Part shown: positions 24,273-32,634 of the stretch, piece by piece
Layout: each line of letters begins with the position of its first letter
Numbering within the stretch: the stretch's first letter is position 1
From: Bradyrhizobium diazoefficiens
GTDB taxonomy: Bacteria > Pseudomonadota > Alphaproteobacteria > Rhizobiales > Xanthobacteraceae
Length of the DNA stretch: 64,000 nucleotides
Direction: 5' to 3'
Assembly: GCF_018131015.1 (NCBI RefSeq)
Contig: NZ_JAFCJJ010000003.1
Coordinates: 359,879 to 423,878, forward strand
The notes under the pieces: generated by a model
Told to the model about the DNA's origin: nothing
The model's input: only the letters and a program-made list of their open reading frames with translations
Databases searched by the model: none
Program-made: the position numbers and the translations under genes

Positions 24273-25079
24273 ATGACCGACTATCGCAAGCTGTTCGATC
24301 TCGGCGGCAAGACCGCCGTCGTGCTCGGCGCCGCCTCGGGCATCGGCCGGTCGTCGGCGGAGGCGTTGGCCGGTCTCGGTGCCCGCGTCCTTTGCGCCGA
24401 CCGCACGCTTGACGGGGCCGAGGCGACCGCTGCCGGCATTCGCGACAAGGGTGGCTCGGCCGAAGCGGCTGCGTGCGATGCTGCGAGCGCGGCCGACGTC
24501 AGCGCGCTGGCCGCGACCGTGATGAAGAAGTTTCCGCGGCTCGACATCGCCGTGACCACGCCCGGCCTCAACATCCGCAAGACCATTCTCGACTACACCG
24601 AGGAGGATCTCGACCGCGTCCTCAACCTCAACGTCAAGGGCACGGTCTGGTTCTTCCAGGCCTTCGGCCGCATCATGGTCGAGCAGAAGGGCGGCAGCAT
24701 CATCGCCTGCTCCTCGGTGCGCGCGGTCACCATCGAGCCCGGACTTGCCGTCTACGGCTCGACCAAGGCCGCGATCGGCCTCTTGGTAAAGGGCTTTGCC
24801 TCCGAGGTCGGCCATGCCGGTGTGCGCGTCAACGCGATCGCGCCGAGCATCGCCGAGACCGCGCTGACCGGCCCGTTCAAGCAGCGACCCGACATCTACA
24901 ATCTCTACGCCGGCCACACCGTGTTCAACCGCTGGAGCAGCGCCGACGAGGTCGCCACCGCCGTTGCCTATCTCGCCTCGGATGCCGCGAGCTATGTCAG
25001 CGGCAGCACGCTGTTCGTCGACGGCGGCTGGACCGCGGTCGACGGCCCGCCGACCGGGCTGACGCAACTGCACAAGTAG
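24273..25079 (+). CDS. Short-chain dehydrogenase/reductase
   Basis: 268-residue classical SDR. It has the cofactor motif GAASGIG near residue 19, the catalytic serine in ACSSVRA and YGSTK for the catalytic tyrosine and lysine. NNAG is replaced by TTPGLNI. Near the end of the first beta strand there is D in CADRTL, which favours NAD over NADP. It starts 23 bases behind dctM (GGGAGATCC upstream) and is the last gene of the TRAP unit, so it probably oxidises or reduces the imported hydroxy/oxo acid. Confidence 0.9.
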   Translation: MTDYRKLFDLGGKTAVVLGAASGIGRSSAEALAGLGARVLCADRTLDGAEATAAGIRDKGGSAEAAACDAASAADVSALAATVMKKFPRLDIAVTTPGLNIRKTILDYTEEDLDRVLNLNVKGTVWFFQAFGRIMVEQKGGSIIACSSVRAVTIEPGLAVYGSTKAAIGLLVKGFASEVGHAGVRVNAIAPSIAETALTGPFKQRPDIYNLYAGHTVFNRWSSADEVATAVAYLASDAASYVSGSTLFVDGGWTAVDGPPTGLTQLHK

Positions 25080-25091
25080 GCAGCCACTCTC

Positions 25092-25790
25092 TTAGCCGGC
25101 AAACCCGACCCGTTGGCGCAGCTCGGTCTGCGCGGCGCCCGTCAACAGATCGATCAATACACGCGCCTCGCGTGCGTTGGCGGCCCGCGTCGCCACGCCG
25201 GCCGTGTACATGGTCGCGAGCTCGCAGCCGGGCGGCAGCGATCCCGACAACGCGATACCCGGCGTGGCCAGGATCTCGGTGGCCTGCGTGCATCCGATCG
25301 GCTGTCTCGCGCTGGATTCCGCGAGCTGTCGCATCGCCGTCGCGCCGTTCGGAAAGATCTTCAGGCGCGAGGCGACCTCGTCGCCGATGCCGATCTGCTC
25401 CAGCACCTTTGCGACATGGATCCCGGCGGTCGAGGCCTTCGTGTCGGGCACGAAGATCGCATCGGCCGCGCGCAAGACCTGCCGCAGGTCGCTGTCGGTC
25501 CGGACCGTCACCCTGGGATCGCCGGCGCGGACCGCGAGCGCGGTTTCGACGGTCCCGACATCGGCGATCGAGGCCGACATGACGAGCCCTTCGTCGGCGA
25601 GTTTTGTCACGAGCGCGCGCGTCAGGATGATGAGATCGGCGGGGGTGCCGCCACGCAGTTTATCGGCCATCACGCCGACCGCGCCGAACGCGCCCTCGAT
25701 GCCGAATCCGGTCTGCGCCTTGAACCTCTCGGCGAGCTGCGCCACCAGCCCCTGCGCCGCGCCGCCGCTCAGGACATTGATTGCGCTCAC
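25092..25790 (-). CDS. ModA-like substrate-binding protein without signal peptide
   Basis: 232 residues of type 2 periplasmic-binding fold (MSAINVLSGGAAQGLVAQLA, later GAFGAVGVMADKL and an ATEIL... C-terminal half) related to molybdate-binding ModA. It has no signal peptide or lipobox, so it should stay in the cytoplasm. The GTG start overlaps the stop of the molybdenum hydroxylase large subunit as GTGA, giving translational coupling. A cytoplasmic oxyanion or ligand-binding protein made with a molybdoenzyme could help load or regulate it; this is inference. It converges with the SDR. Confidence 0.8.
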   Translation of the reverse strand: MSAINVLSGGAAQGLVAQLAERFKAQTGFGIEGAFGAVGVMADKLRGGTPADLIILTRALVTKLADEGLVMSASIADVGTVETALAVRAGDPRVTVRTDSDLRQVLRAADAIFVPDTKASTAGIHVAKVLEQIGIGDEVASRLKIFPNGATAMRQLAESSARQPIGCTQATEILATPGIALSGSLPPGCELATMYTAGVATRAANAREARVLIDLLTGAAQTELRQRVGFAG

Positions 25791-27919
25791 GGTGCAAGCT
25801 CCATGGCCGCGATGATCCGGTCGCGGGTGATGGGCAGTTCGCAGACGCGAACGCCGAGGCAGTCGAAGACCGCATTTGCGATCGCCGCGGTGACGGGCCC
25901 GTGGGCGGCTTCACCGGCGCCGACAGGGGCGACCTCCGGCCGCTGGATGATCTCGACGTCCACGGCGGGTACCTCGCTGAAGGTGAGGATCGGATAGTCG
26001 GTCCACGAGGTCGAAATGATACGCGAGCGGTCGAAGCGGACGCGCTCCTTCAGGACCCAGCTCGTGGCCTGGATCGCGCCGCCCTCGATCTGGTTGATCA
26101 CTCCGTCCGGATTGATGGCCTCGCCGACATCAACCGCCAGCGTCAGCTTGCGAACGCGGATGTCTTCCGCGCCTTCGATCTCCGCGATCGCCGCGCAATA
26201 GGCGCCGGTGTTCTTGTAACGGGCAAAGCCAACGCCATGGCCGATGCCGGTTCGCTTCTGCGGCTTCCATGCCCCGCGTCGCGCCGCGGCGCGGATCACG
26301 TCCTTCGCGCGCTCGTCCCGCAGATGGCGCAGGCGGAACTCGACGGGGTCTTCGCCGCGCAGGGCCGCGATCTCGTCGAGCAGGGACTCGATGGCGAACA
26401 CATTGCCTTGCCCGCCGAGGGTTCGCAGCGCGGAGGTGCGAACCGGCATGGTCAGCAGCCGGTGGCTCGTGATGGTCCAGGCCGGGAGCTCATAGAGCGG
26501 AACGGAGTTGCGATCGCCGCCCCCGCCATTGGCGGCAGGCGGGTTCGACGAGATCATGCGCGGGTAGGGATTTGCGATCTCAGTCGCCGCCAGCAGCGTT
26601 GGCTGCGCCGCGCGTCCGGGGCGAGCCGCGTGGCCGTTGCTCCAGATCTCATGGCGCCAGCCAACGATATCGTCGTCCCCATCGAGGTCAGCCTCGATCT
26701 CGATCGCCATCGCCGCGCCAAACGGCGCGTGGGACATCTCGTCGTGGCGCGACCACTGCACCCGCACCGGGCGGCCGTCGGCGGCTCTCGCCAGCAGCAC
26801 GGCATCCAGCGCGACATCGTCGGCCGCGTTATGTCCGTAGCAGCCGGCGCCTTCCATGTGCTCGACGACGATGTTCTCGACCGGCAGCTTGAGGACCAGG
26901 GCAAGATCGGCGCGCAGCAGGTAGACGCCCTGGCTGTGGGTCCATACCTGCACGCGGTCGCCATCCCACTGCGCCATGGCGCAGGACGGCGCGATGGAGG
27001 CGTGCGCGATGTAGGGGCGAATGAATTGGCGGCGGACGGTCCGTACGGCGGGCCGCGCGCCCGCCGACGTCCGGGTGTCGATGACGGTGGTCTCGACGGG
27101 CTGGCTCTTCAGGAAGCCGGCCAGATTGTCCTCGTCAGGCAACGCCTCGCCTGCCGACCATTGCGCTCCCTTGCGCAGCGCGTTCAATGCCGCTTCCGCG
27201 CCGTCCTCGGTCGCGCTGAGGATGCCTGCAAAGCTGCCGTCGCGTGCGATGGCGACGAGGTCCGGCACGGCGCGCGCAGCTTCCTCGTCGAGCGCGACGA
27301 GCTTCGCGCCCGAAATCCCGGGCCGCAGCACGCGGCCGTGCAGCACTCCCGGTAGCGGCCTGTCATGGATGAAGCGCGGCCGCGCGAACACCTTGTCCGG
27401 AATGTCGATGCGCTGGACCGAATGTCCGGCGAGGCTGCGCGCCTCCGCCGACTTCGCGACGGACTCGGCCGTGGCATCGCGGTCGAGCGGGACGTCGTGC
27501 GCAAGCTCCCAGTAGCTGGTGCTGACATTGCCCGGCCCGGCAATGATGCCGTCGGCGATCGCGAGGGAGGACATCTCGACGCCAAGCCTGTCCGACGCCG
27601 CCGCGAGAAAAAGTTGCCGCACCTCGGCGCAGACATGGCGCAGCGCGCGGCCCGATTGCTGGATCGAGAGACTGCCGGAGGTGACGCCCTCGTTCGGGCT
27701 CGCGACCGTCGAGGCCCGGATCATCTCGATCCGGCCGATATCGAGATCGAGCTCGTCGGCGGCGATTTGCGCCAGCGCCGTGACAATGCCCTGGCCGATC
27801 TCGACCTTGCCGGGCGAGATCGCGACACGTCCGTCGGGACCGACCTTCACCCAGGACGACAGTCTTGGATTGGCGGCCAGGCTCATCGGCAATTGCGGAG
27901 GAGGGGAACCGGTGTTCAT
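25787..27919 (-). CDS. Molybdenum hydroxylase large subunit (IorB/NicB/xanthine dehydrogenase family)
   Basis: 710 residues with the aldehyde oxidase/xanthine dehydrogenase molybdopterin-binding domains. Visible landmarks include ENIVVEHMEGAGCYGHNAADD, RTLGGQGNVFAIES for the cofactor region and the late PVGAGEAAHGPVTAAIANAV, where the catalytic glutamate (GE-A) sits. No FAD subunit is encoded. The two-subunit make-up matches isoquinoline or nicotinate dehydrogenases, which pass electrons to a cytochrome rather than NAD. The start at 27917-27919 overlaps the small-subunit stop (ATGA). No twin-arginine signal is visible, so it is probably cytoplasmic. The substrate is likely a nitrogen heterocycle or aldehyde. 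Confidence 0.88.
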   Translation of the reverse strand: MNTGSPPPQLPMSLAANPRLSSWVKVGPDGRVAISPGKVEIGQGIVTALAQIAADELDLDIGRIEMIRASTVASPNEGVTSGSLSIQQSGRALRHVCAEVRQLFLAAASDRLGVEMSSLAIADGIIAGPGNVSTSYWELAHDVPLDRDATAESVAKSAEARSLAGHSVQRIDIPDKVFARPRFIHDRPLPGVLHGRVLRPGISGAKLVALDEEAARAVPDLVAIARDGSFAGILSATEDGAEAALNALRKGAQWSAGEALPDEDNLAGFLKSQPVETTVIDTRTSAGARPAVRTVRRQFIRPYIAHASIAPSCAMAQWDGDRVQVWTHSQGVYLLRADLALVLKLPVENIVVEHMEGAGCYGHNAADDVALDAVLLARAADGRPVRVQWSRHDEMSHAPFGAAMAIEIEADLDGDDDIVGWRHEIWSNGHAARPGRAAQPTLLAATEIANPYPRMISSNPPAANGGGGDRNSVPLYELPAWTITSHRLLTMPVRTSALRTLGGQGNVFAIESLLDEIAALRGEDPVEFRLRHLRDERAKDVIRAAARRGAWKPQKRTGIGHGVGFARYKNTGAYCAAIAEIEGAEDIRVRKLTLAVDVGEAINPDGVINQIEGGAIQATSWVLKERVRFDRSRIISTSWTDYPILTFSEVPAVDVEIIQRPEVAPVGAGEAAHGPVTAAIANAVFDCLGVRVCELPITRDRIIAAMELAP

Positions 27920-28386
27920 GACGCCGCCAGCTCCGATGCCGCGCGCAGGACCGCTCGCACCATGCGGTTCTGCGCTGCGCAGCGGCAGAGATTGCGATCG
28001 AGGGCGGCTCTCACCTCGGTCTCGGTCGGTGAAGGATTTTGCCGCAGCAGCGCCGCCGCGCTGATCAGGATGCCCGGCACGCAATAGCCGCATTGCATCG
28101 CCTGTTCGGCGATGAAGGCGCGCTGGAGCGGATGCGGACGCTCGGCGGTGCCGAGTCCTTCGATTGTCGTGATCTCCTTGTCAGCGGCCGACCACAGCGG
28201 CGTGTCACACGAGGTGACCGCGTGATCGCCGACCAGCACGCAGCAGGCGCCGCATTCGCCGGCGCCGCAGCCGAAATGCGTCCCTCGCAAGCCCTGCGTT
28301 TCGCGCAGCGCCGAGAGCAGTGTCTGATCGGGATCGGCGTCGATGCTCATTTCGGCGCCGTTGAGCTTGAACCGGATGGTCGTCAT
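27916..28386 (-). CDS. Molybdenum hydroxylase [2Fe-2S] small subunit
   Basis: 156 residues with both clusters of the family. The plant-ferredoxin-type cluster uses Cys40, Cys45, Cys48 and Cys60. The second, on a helical domain, uses Cys99, Cys102, Cys134 and Cys136 (QCGYC ... CRC). It passes electrons from the molybdenum site. It is the first gene of a three-gene unit, all with overlapping starts and stops. Confidence 0.93.
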   Translation of the reverse strand: MTTIRFKLNGAEMSIDADPDQTLLSALRETQGLRGTHFGCGAGECGACCVLVGDHAVTSCDTPLWSAADKEITTIEGLGTAERPHPLQRAFIAEQAMQCGYCVPGILISAAALLRQNPSPTETEVRAALDRNLCRCAAQNRMVRAVLRAASELAAS

Positions 28387-28401
28387 TGACGGCGTGCTGT
28401 C

Positions 28402-29376
28402 TCAGGATTTGTTGAATTTCTTGACCACGTCGGCCCACTTGACGATGTCGCCGCGCAGGAATTTGTCGAATTCCTCCGCTGTCATGGACATGGGCATCGC
28501 ACCCTGCTGGGACCACAGCTTTTCGATGTCGGGCCGCTTCACGATCGCGTTTACGGCGGCGTTGAGCTTGTCGATGACCGGTTTTGGCGTGCCCGCCGGC
28601 GCCATCAGGCCGAGCCAGATCGTCGCCTCATAGCCGCCCACTCCGGCCTCGATCGCCGTTGGCACGTTCGGCAGCACAGTGGAGCGCTGCTTGCCGGTGG
28701 TTGCAAGCGCACGGACCTGGTTCTCGCCGATGTTCGGCGCCATAGCCGGCACCGCGTCGATCATCATCTGCACCTGTCCCCCGATCACGCCGCTGCGCGC
28801 CTCGCCGCTGTTGCGGTAGGGAACGTGGACGACGTCGATTCCGGCCATCGCCTTGAACAACTCGCCGGCCATGTGATAGGGCGTACCCTGTCCGGAGGAT
28901 GCATAATTCAGCTTGCCGGGCTGCGACTTCGCGAGCGCGATGAACTCAGGCAGCGTCTTTGCCGGGACTTGCGGGTTCACCACGATGACGAGATCCGAAT
29001 AGTTCACCGGCGCGATCGGCGCGAGGTCGCGCATCAGGTCGTATTTGCGCTGCTCTGGCGTCAACAGCGATTCGTTCGCGGTCTGGGTGTTGGACATCAT
29101 CAGCAGCGTGTAGCCGTCGGCCGGCGATTTCGCCGCCTCGACCGTGCCGATGACGCCGCCCGCGCCGGTGCGGTTCTCGATCACGAAGGGCTGGCCAAAT
29201 CGTTCCTGGAGCACGTTGCCGATCAGCCGGGCCGCGACGTCGGCCGGCCCGCCGGCCCCGAAGGGCACGACGATCCGGACCGCGTGGGCGGGATAATCCT
29301 CCGCGGTCGAGGGGGTCGCGGAGAATGCGGCAAGCAGTCCTGCCGCCAATGCCAGCGCGAATCGTCGGGCTGCCAT
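28402..29376 (-). CDS. Tripartite tricarboxylate transporter receptor (TctC/Bug family)
   Basis: 324 residues with a signal peptide (1-27, ALALAAGLLAAFSATPSTA) and the Bug-family pattern YPAHAVRIVVPFGAGGPADV, then GQPFVIENRTGAGGVIG. The start at 29374-29376 follows CAGGGAGGTGGGC; the frame reaching 29535 has no signal at its N terminus. No TctA/TctB genes adjoin, which is common: single Bug receptors outnumber their permeases in Bradyrhizobium. It leads the leftward unit that continues with the molybdenum hydroxylase, so it may import that enzyme's substrate. Confidence 0.9.
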   Translation of the reverse strand: MAARRFALALAAGLLAAFSATPSTAEDYPAHAVRIVVPFGAGGPADVAARLIGNVLQERFGQPFVIENRTGAGGVIGTVEAAKSPADGYTLLMMSNTQTANESLLTPEQRKYDLMRDLAPIAPVNYSDLVIVVNPQVPAKTLPEFIALAKSQPGKLNYASSGQGTPYHMAGELFKAMAGIDVVHVPYRNSGEARSGVIGGQVQMMIDAVPAMAPNIGENQVRALATTGKQRSTVLPNVPTAIEAGVGGYEATIWLGLMAPAGTPKPVIDKLNAAVNAIVKRPDIEKLWSQQGAMPMSMTAEEFDKFLRGDIVKWADVVKKFNKS

Positions 29377-29600
29377 GCCCACCTCCCTGATGTCGTCCTT
29401 GTTGACCGGCACTGTAGCGGGACGACGAGCGAACTGTCGACGCCTCACAAAGTCGGTCGGGGTGGGAATATCGGGCGGTTTTCGGTGTGGTCGCTCCACC
29501 CTTCGCGCTTGCGGCAGGAACTGCGGGTTGAGCAATTCGCATGGGCATTGCCGGATAAATGCCCTCGGCGGGTCGGTTTTTTGATGTTACGAATCCGGCC

Positions 29601-31691
29601 ATGAACCAGCACGCCAAGATCGAAATCCGCCATTCGACCTGTCCGCACGATTGCCCGTCCGCCTGTGCCCTCGACGTCGAGGTGCTCGAGGGCCGCAGCA
29701 TCGGCCGCGTCCGCGGCTCGAAAAAGCAGACCTACACGGCCGGCGTGGTCTGCGCCAAGGTTGCCCGCTACGCCGAGCGCATCCATCATCCCGAGCGGGT
29801 GACGTTTCCGATGCGTCGCATTGGGCCGAAGGGGTCCGGCCAGTTCGCGCGGATCGCCTGGGACGAGGCGCTGGACGAGATCGCCGATCGCTTCAACCAG
29901 GCCGAGCGCGAGTTCGGCGCGGAATCGGTCTGGCCCTACTATTACGCCGGCACGATGGGACTGGTGATGCGCGACGGCCTCAACCGCCTCACGCATGTGA
30001 AGAAATATTCGCGCTTCTACCAGACGATCTGCGCCAATGTCGCGCGTATCGGCTTCGCGATCGGCACCGGCAAGATCGCCGGCGTCGATCCGCGCGAGAT
30101 GGCGCTGTCCGATCTCGTGGTGATCTGGGGCACCAACCCCGTCAACACCCAGGTCAACGTGATGACGCACGCCTTGCGTGCGCGCAAGGAGCGCGGCGCG
30201 AAGATCGCCGCCGTCGACATCTACGACAACGAGACCATGAAGCAGGCCGACATCAAGATCTTGCTGCGGCCCGGCACCGACGGCGCCTTCGCCTGCGGCG
30301 TCATGCACGTGCTGTTCCGCGATGGCTATGCCGACCGCGCCTATATGGACAAATACACCGACTGCCCGGCCGAGCTCGAGGCGCATCTGCAGACGCGCAC
30401 GCCCGAATGGGCCTCCGCCATCTGCGGCGTGCCGGTGGCTGAGATCGAGGCCTTTGCCGAGGCCGTCGGCGAGACCAAACGCACCTTCCTGCGCCTCGGC
30501 TACGGCTTCACCCGCTCGCGCAACGGCGCCACGCAGATGCATGCGGCGCTCTGCATCCCGGCGGTGACCGGCGCCTGGCAATACGAAGGCGGTGGCGCCT
30601 TCTTCAACAATTACGCGCTGTGGCACTTCAACGAATCCATCATCGAAGGCCATGACGCGATCGACAAAACCACGCGCGCGCTCGACCAGTCGCAGATCGG
30701 CCGCATCCTCACCGGTGATGCCGAGGCCCTGCTTGGCAAGGGCCCGGTCAAGGCGATGCTGATCCAGAACACCAACCCGATGACGGTGGCGCCGGAGCAG
30801 GCGAGGGTAGCCCAGGGGTTTGCGCGCGAGGACCTCTTCGTCGCGGTGCATGAGCAGTTCATGACCGAGACGGCGCAGATGGCCGACATCGTGTTGCCGG
30901 CGACCATGTTCATGGAGCATGACGATCTCTATTACGGCGGCGGTCACCAGCACATCTCGGTCGGGCCGAAGCTGGTCGACCCGCCCGGTGAATGCCGCTC
31001 CAACCACGAGGTGTTGCAGGCGCTGGCGCCGCGGCTCGGCGCCAGGCATCCGGGCTTCGAGATGACGCCGCGCGAATTGATCGACGCGACGCTGAAACTC
31101 AGCAACCATGGCGACATTGGTGGCCTCGAAGCCGACCTTTGGCGCGACCTGCAGCCGGACTTCCGCACCTCGCATTATCTCGACGGCTTCGCCCATGCCG
31201 ACGGGAAATTCCATTTCAGGGCGGACTGGGCACATCCGCCGTTCGGCCAGACCATGGGCGATTTCGACAAGATGCCGTCGCTGCCGGACCATTGGGCGGT
31301 GATCGAGCACGCGGACCAGGCCCATCCGTTCCGGCTCGCGACCAGCCCCTCGCGCAGCTTCCTCAACACCACTTTCAACGAGACGCGGTCATCGCAGGCG
31401 CGTGAGGGAAGGGCGAGCGTGATGATCCATCCGCTCGATGCCGCCGCGCTCGGCATTGCAGATGGTGATGCCGTGACGCTCGGCAACAGCCGCGGCGAGA
31501 CCACGCTGGTCGCAACCCTGTTCGAGGGCGTGCGGCGCGGCGTGCTGATCGCGGAATCCGTCCACCCGAACAAGAACCACATCGGCGGCCGCGGCATCAA
31601 CATGCTGACAGGCGCGGACACGATCGCGCCGATCGGCGGAGCCGCCTTCCACGACAATAAGGTCTGGATCAGGAAAGCGATCGCGGCCTGA
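29601..31691 (+). CDS. Molybdopterin oxidoreductase of the DMSO-reductase family, cytoplasmic
   Basis: 696 residues. The N-terminal [4Fe-4S] ligands are Cys14, Cys18, Cys22 and Cys51 (CPHDC-x3-C ... VVCAK). The body holds molybdopterin-guanine-dinucleotide domains (WGTNPVNTQVN, QNTNPMTVAPEQ, LPATMFMEHDD) and a C-terminal dinucleotide-binding domain (about 585-695). There is no twin-arginine signal, and no membrane or extra iron-sulfur subunit nearby. The substrate is unknown; such stand-alone enzymes include assimilatory reductases and hydroxylases. The start is the ATG at 29601; an upstream ATG at 29559 lacks a binding site. It is divergent from the TctC receptor. Confidence 0.88.
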   Translation: MNQHAKIEIRHSTCPHDCPSACALDVEVLEGRSIGRVRGSKKQTYTAGVVCAKVARYAERIHHPERVTFPMRRIGPKGSGQFARIAWDEALDEIADRFNQAEREFGAESVWPYYYAGTMGLVMRDGLNRLTHVKKYSRFYQTICANVARIGFAIGTGKIAGVDPREMALSDLVVIWGTNPVNTQVNVMTHALRARKERGAKIAAVDIYDNETMKQADIKILLRPGTDGAFACGVMHVLFRDGYADRAYMDKYTDCPAELEAHLQTRTPEWASAICGVPVAEIEAFAEAVGETKRTFLRLGYGFTRSRNGATQMHAALCIPAVTGAWQYEGGGAFFNNYALWHFNESIIEGHDAIDKTTRALDQSQIGRILTGDAEALLGKGPVKAMLIQNTNPMTVAPEQARVAQGFAREDLFVAVHEQFMTETAQMADIVLPATMFMEHDDLYYGGGHQHISVGPKLVDPPGECRSNHEVLQALAPRLGARHPGFEMTPRELIDATLKLSNHGDIGGLEADLWRDLQPDFRTSHYLDGFAHADGKFHFRADWAHPPFGQTMGDFDKMPSLPDHWAVIEHADQAHPFRLATSPSRSFLNTTFNETRSSQAREGRASVMIHPLDAAALGIADGDAVTLGNSRGETTLVATLFEGVRRGVLIAESVHPNKNHIGGRGINMLTGADTIAPIGGAAFHDNKVWIRKAIAA

Positions 31692-31821
31692 GGCGGCGCC
31701 CGCGCGTCGCTCATTTGCCATTTGTGTCGAGGCGCTAAAGCGGCGTTGCGCCGCAAATTGCCCTTGCACCTGCTGCCAGACCTGCCGCAAATGACGGCAA
31801 ACGGAAGCAAGGAAGCATGCC

Positions 31822-32604
31822 ATGAGCGAGAGCACAGCCGTCGTCACCGAGAAGCGCGGACAGGCGTTCTGGATCACCATCAACCGGCCGGAGAAGCGCA
31901 ACGCGCTCAACGGCGACGTCATCGCCGGAATCACCAAGGGATATTGGGATGCGCACGACGACAAGGATGTCCGCGTCATCGTGCTGACGGGCGCGGGCGA
32001 CAAGGCATTCTGTGCAGGCGCCGATTTGCAGAATTCCGGCGCAGCCTTCGCGATGGATCATTCCAGGCCGAATGTCGATTATGCCGATCTGTTGCGTTTG
32101 TCGCAGAACGCCACCAAGCCGGCGATCGCGCGCGTCGGCGGCGTCTGCATGGCCGGGGGCATGGGGCTGTTGTGCATGACCGACATGGCGGTCGCGGCCG
32201 ATCACGTCATCTTCGGCCTGCCGGAGGTGAAGGTCGGCGTATTCCCGATGCAGGTGTTGAGCCTGTTGCAGTCGATCGCCCCGCCGCGCCTCGTCAACGA
32301 ATGGGCGCTGACCGGTGAGCCGTTCGATGCGAAGGCCGCGCAGGACGCGGGCCTGCTCAACTACGTCGTGCCGGCGGCCGAGCTCGACGCCAGGGTCGAC
32401 TGGCTGATCGGCCGCATCGTCGACAAGTCGCCCACCGCGATCCGCCGCGGCAAATACGCCATGCGCGCGATCGCCTCGATGTCCTTCGACGAGAGCATTG
32501 CCTACACCGAAAGCCAGATCGCGCTGCTCGCGATGACCGAGGACGCGAAGGAGGGGCTGAAGGCGTTCGGCGAAAAGCGCAAGCCGGTCTGGACCGGGCG
32601 GTGA
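31822..32604 (+). CDS. Crotonase-fold (enoyl-CoA hydratase/isomerase family) protein 1
   Basis: 260 residues. The oxyanion-hole segments are clear (DKAFCAGADLQ and MAGGMGLLCMTD). Aligned by eye with rat enoyl-CoA hydratase, the first catalytic glutamate (Glu144) is a glycine in AGGMGLL, while the second (Glu164) is kept in GLPEVKVG. One-glutamate members are more often isomerases, hydrolases or decarboxylases than hydratases. The start at 31822 has AAGGAAGC upstream. It lies 130 bases behind the molybdopterin oxidoreductase and could belong to the same unit. Confidence 0.88.
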   Translation: MSESTAVVTEKRGQAFWITINRPEKRNALNGDVIAGITKGYWDAHDDKDVRVIVLTGAGDKAFCAGADLQNSGAAFAMDHSRPNVDYADLLRLSQNATKPAIARVGGVCMAGGMGLLCMTDMAVAADHVIFGLPEVKVGVFPMQVLSLLQSIAPPRLVNEWALTGEPFDAKAAQDAGLLNYVVPAAELDARVDWLIGRIVDKSPTAIRRGKYAMRAIASMSFDESIAYTESQIALLAMTEDAKEGLKAFGEKRKPVWTGR

Positions 32605-32634
32605 GAGCACTGCGCGCGCTCGGCGCCGGGGGCT

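Noticed and set aside
31746..31756. TTGCGCCGCAA as a FixK box before the crotonase gene
   Set aside because: Half sites are three bases apart, not the six needed.
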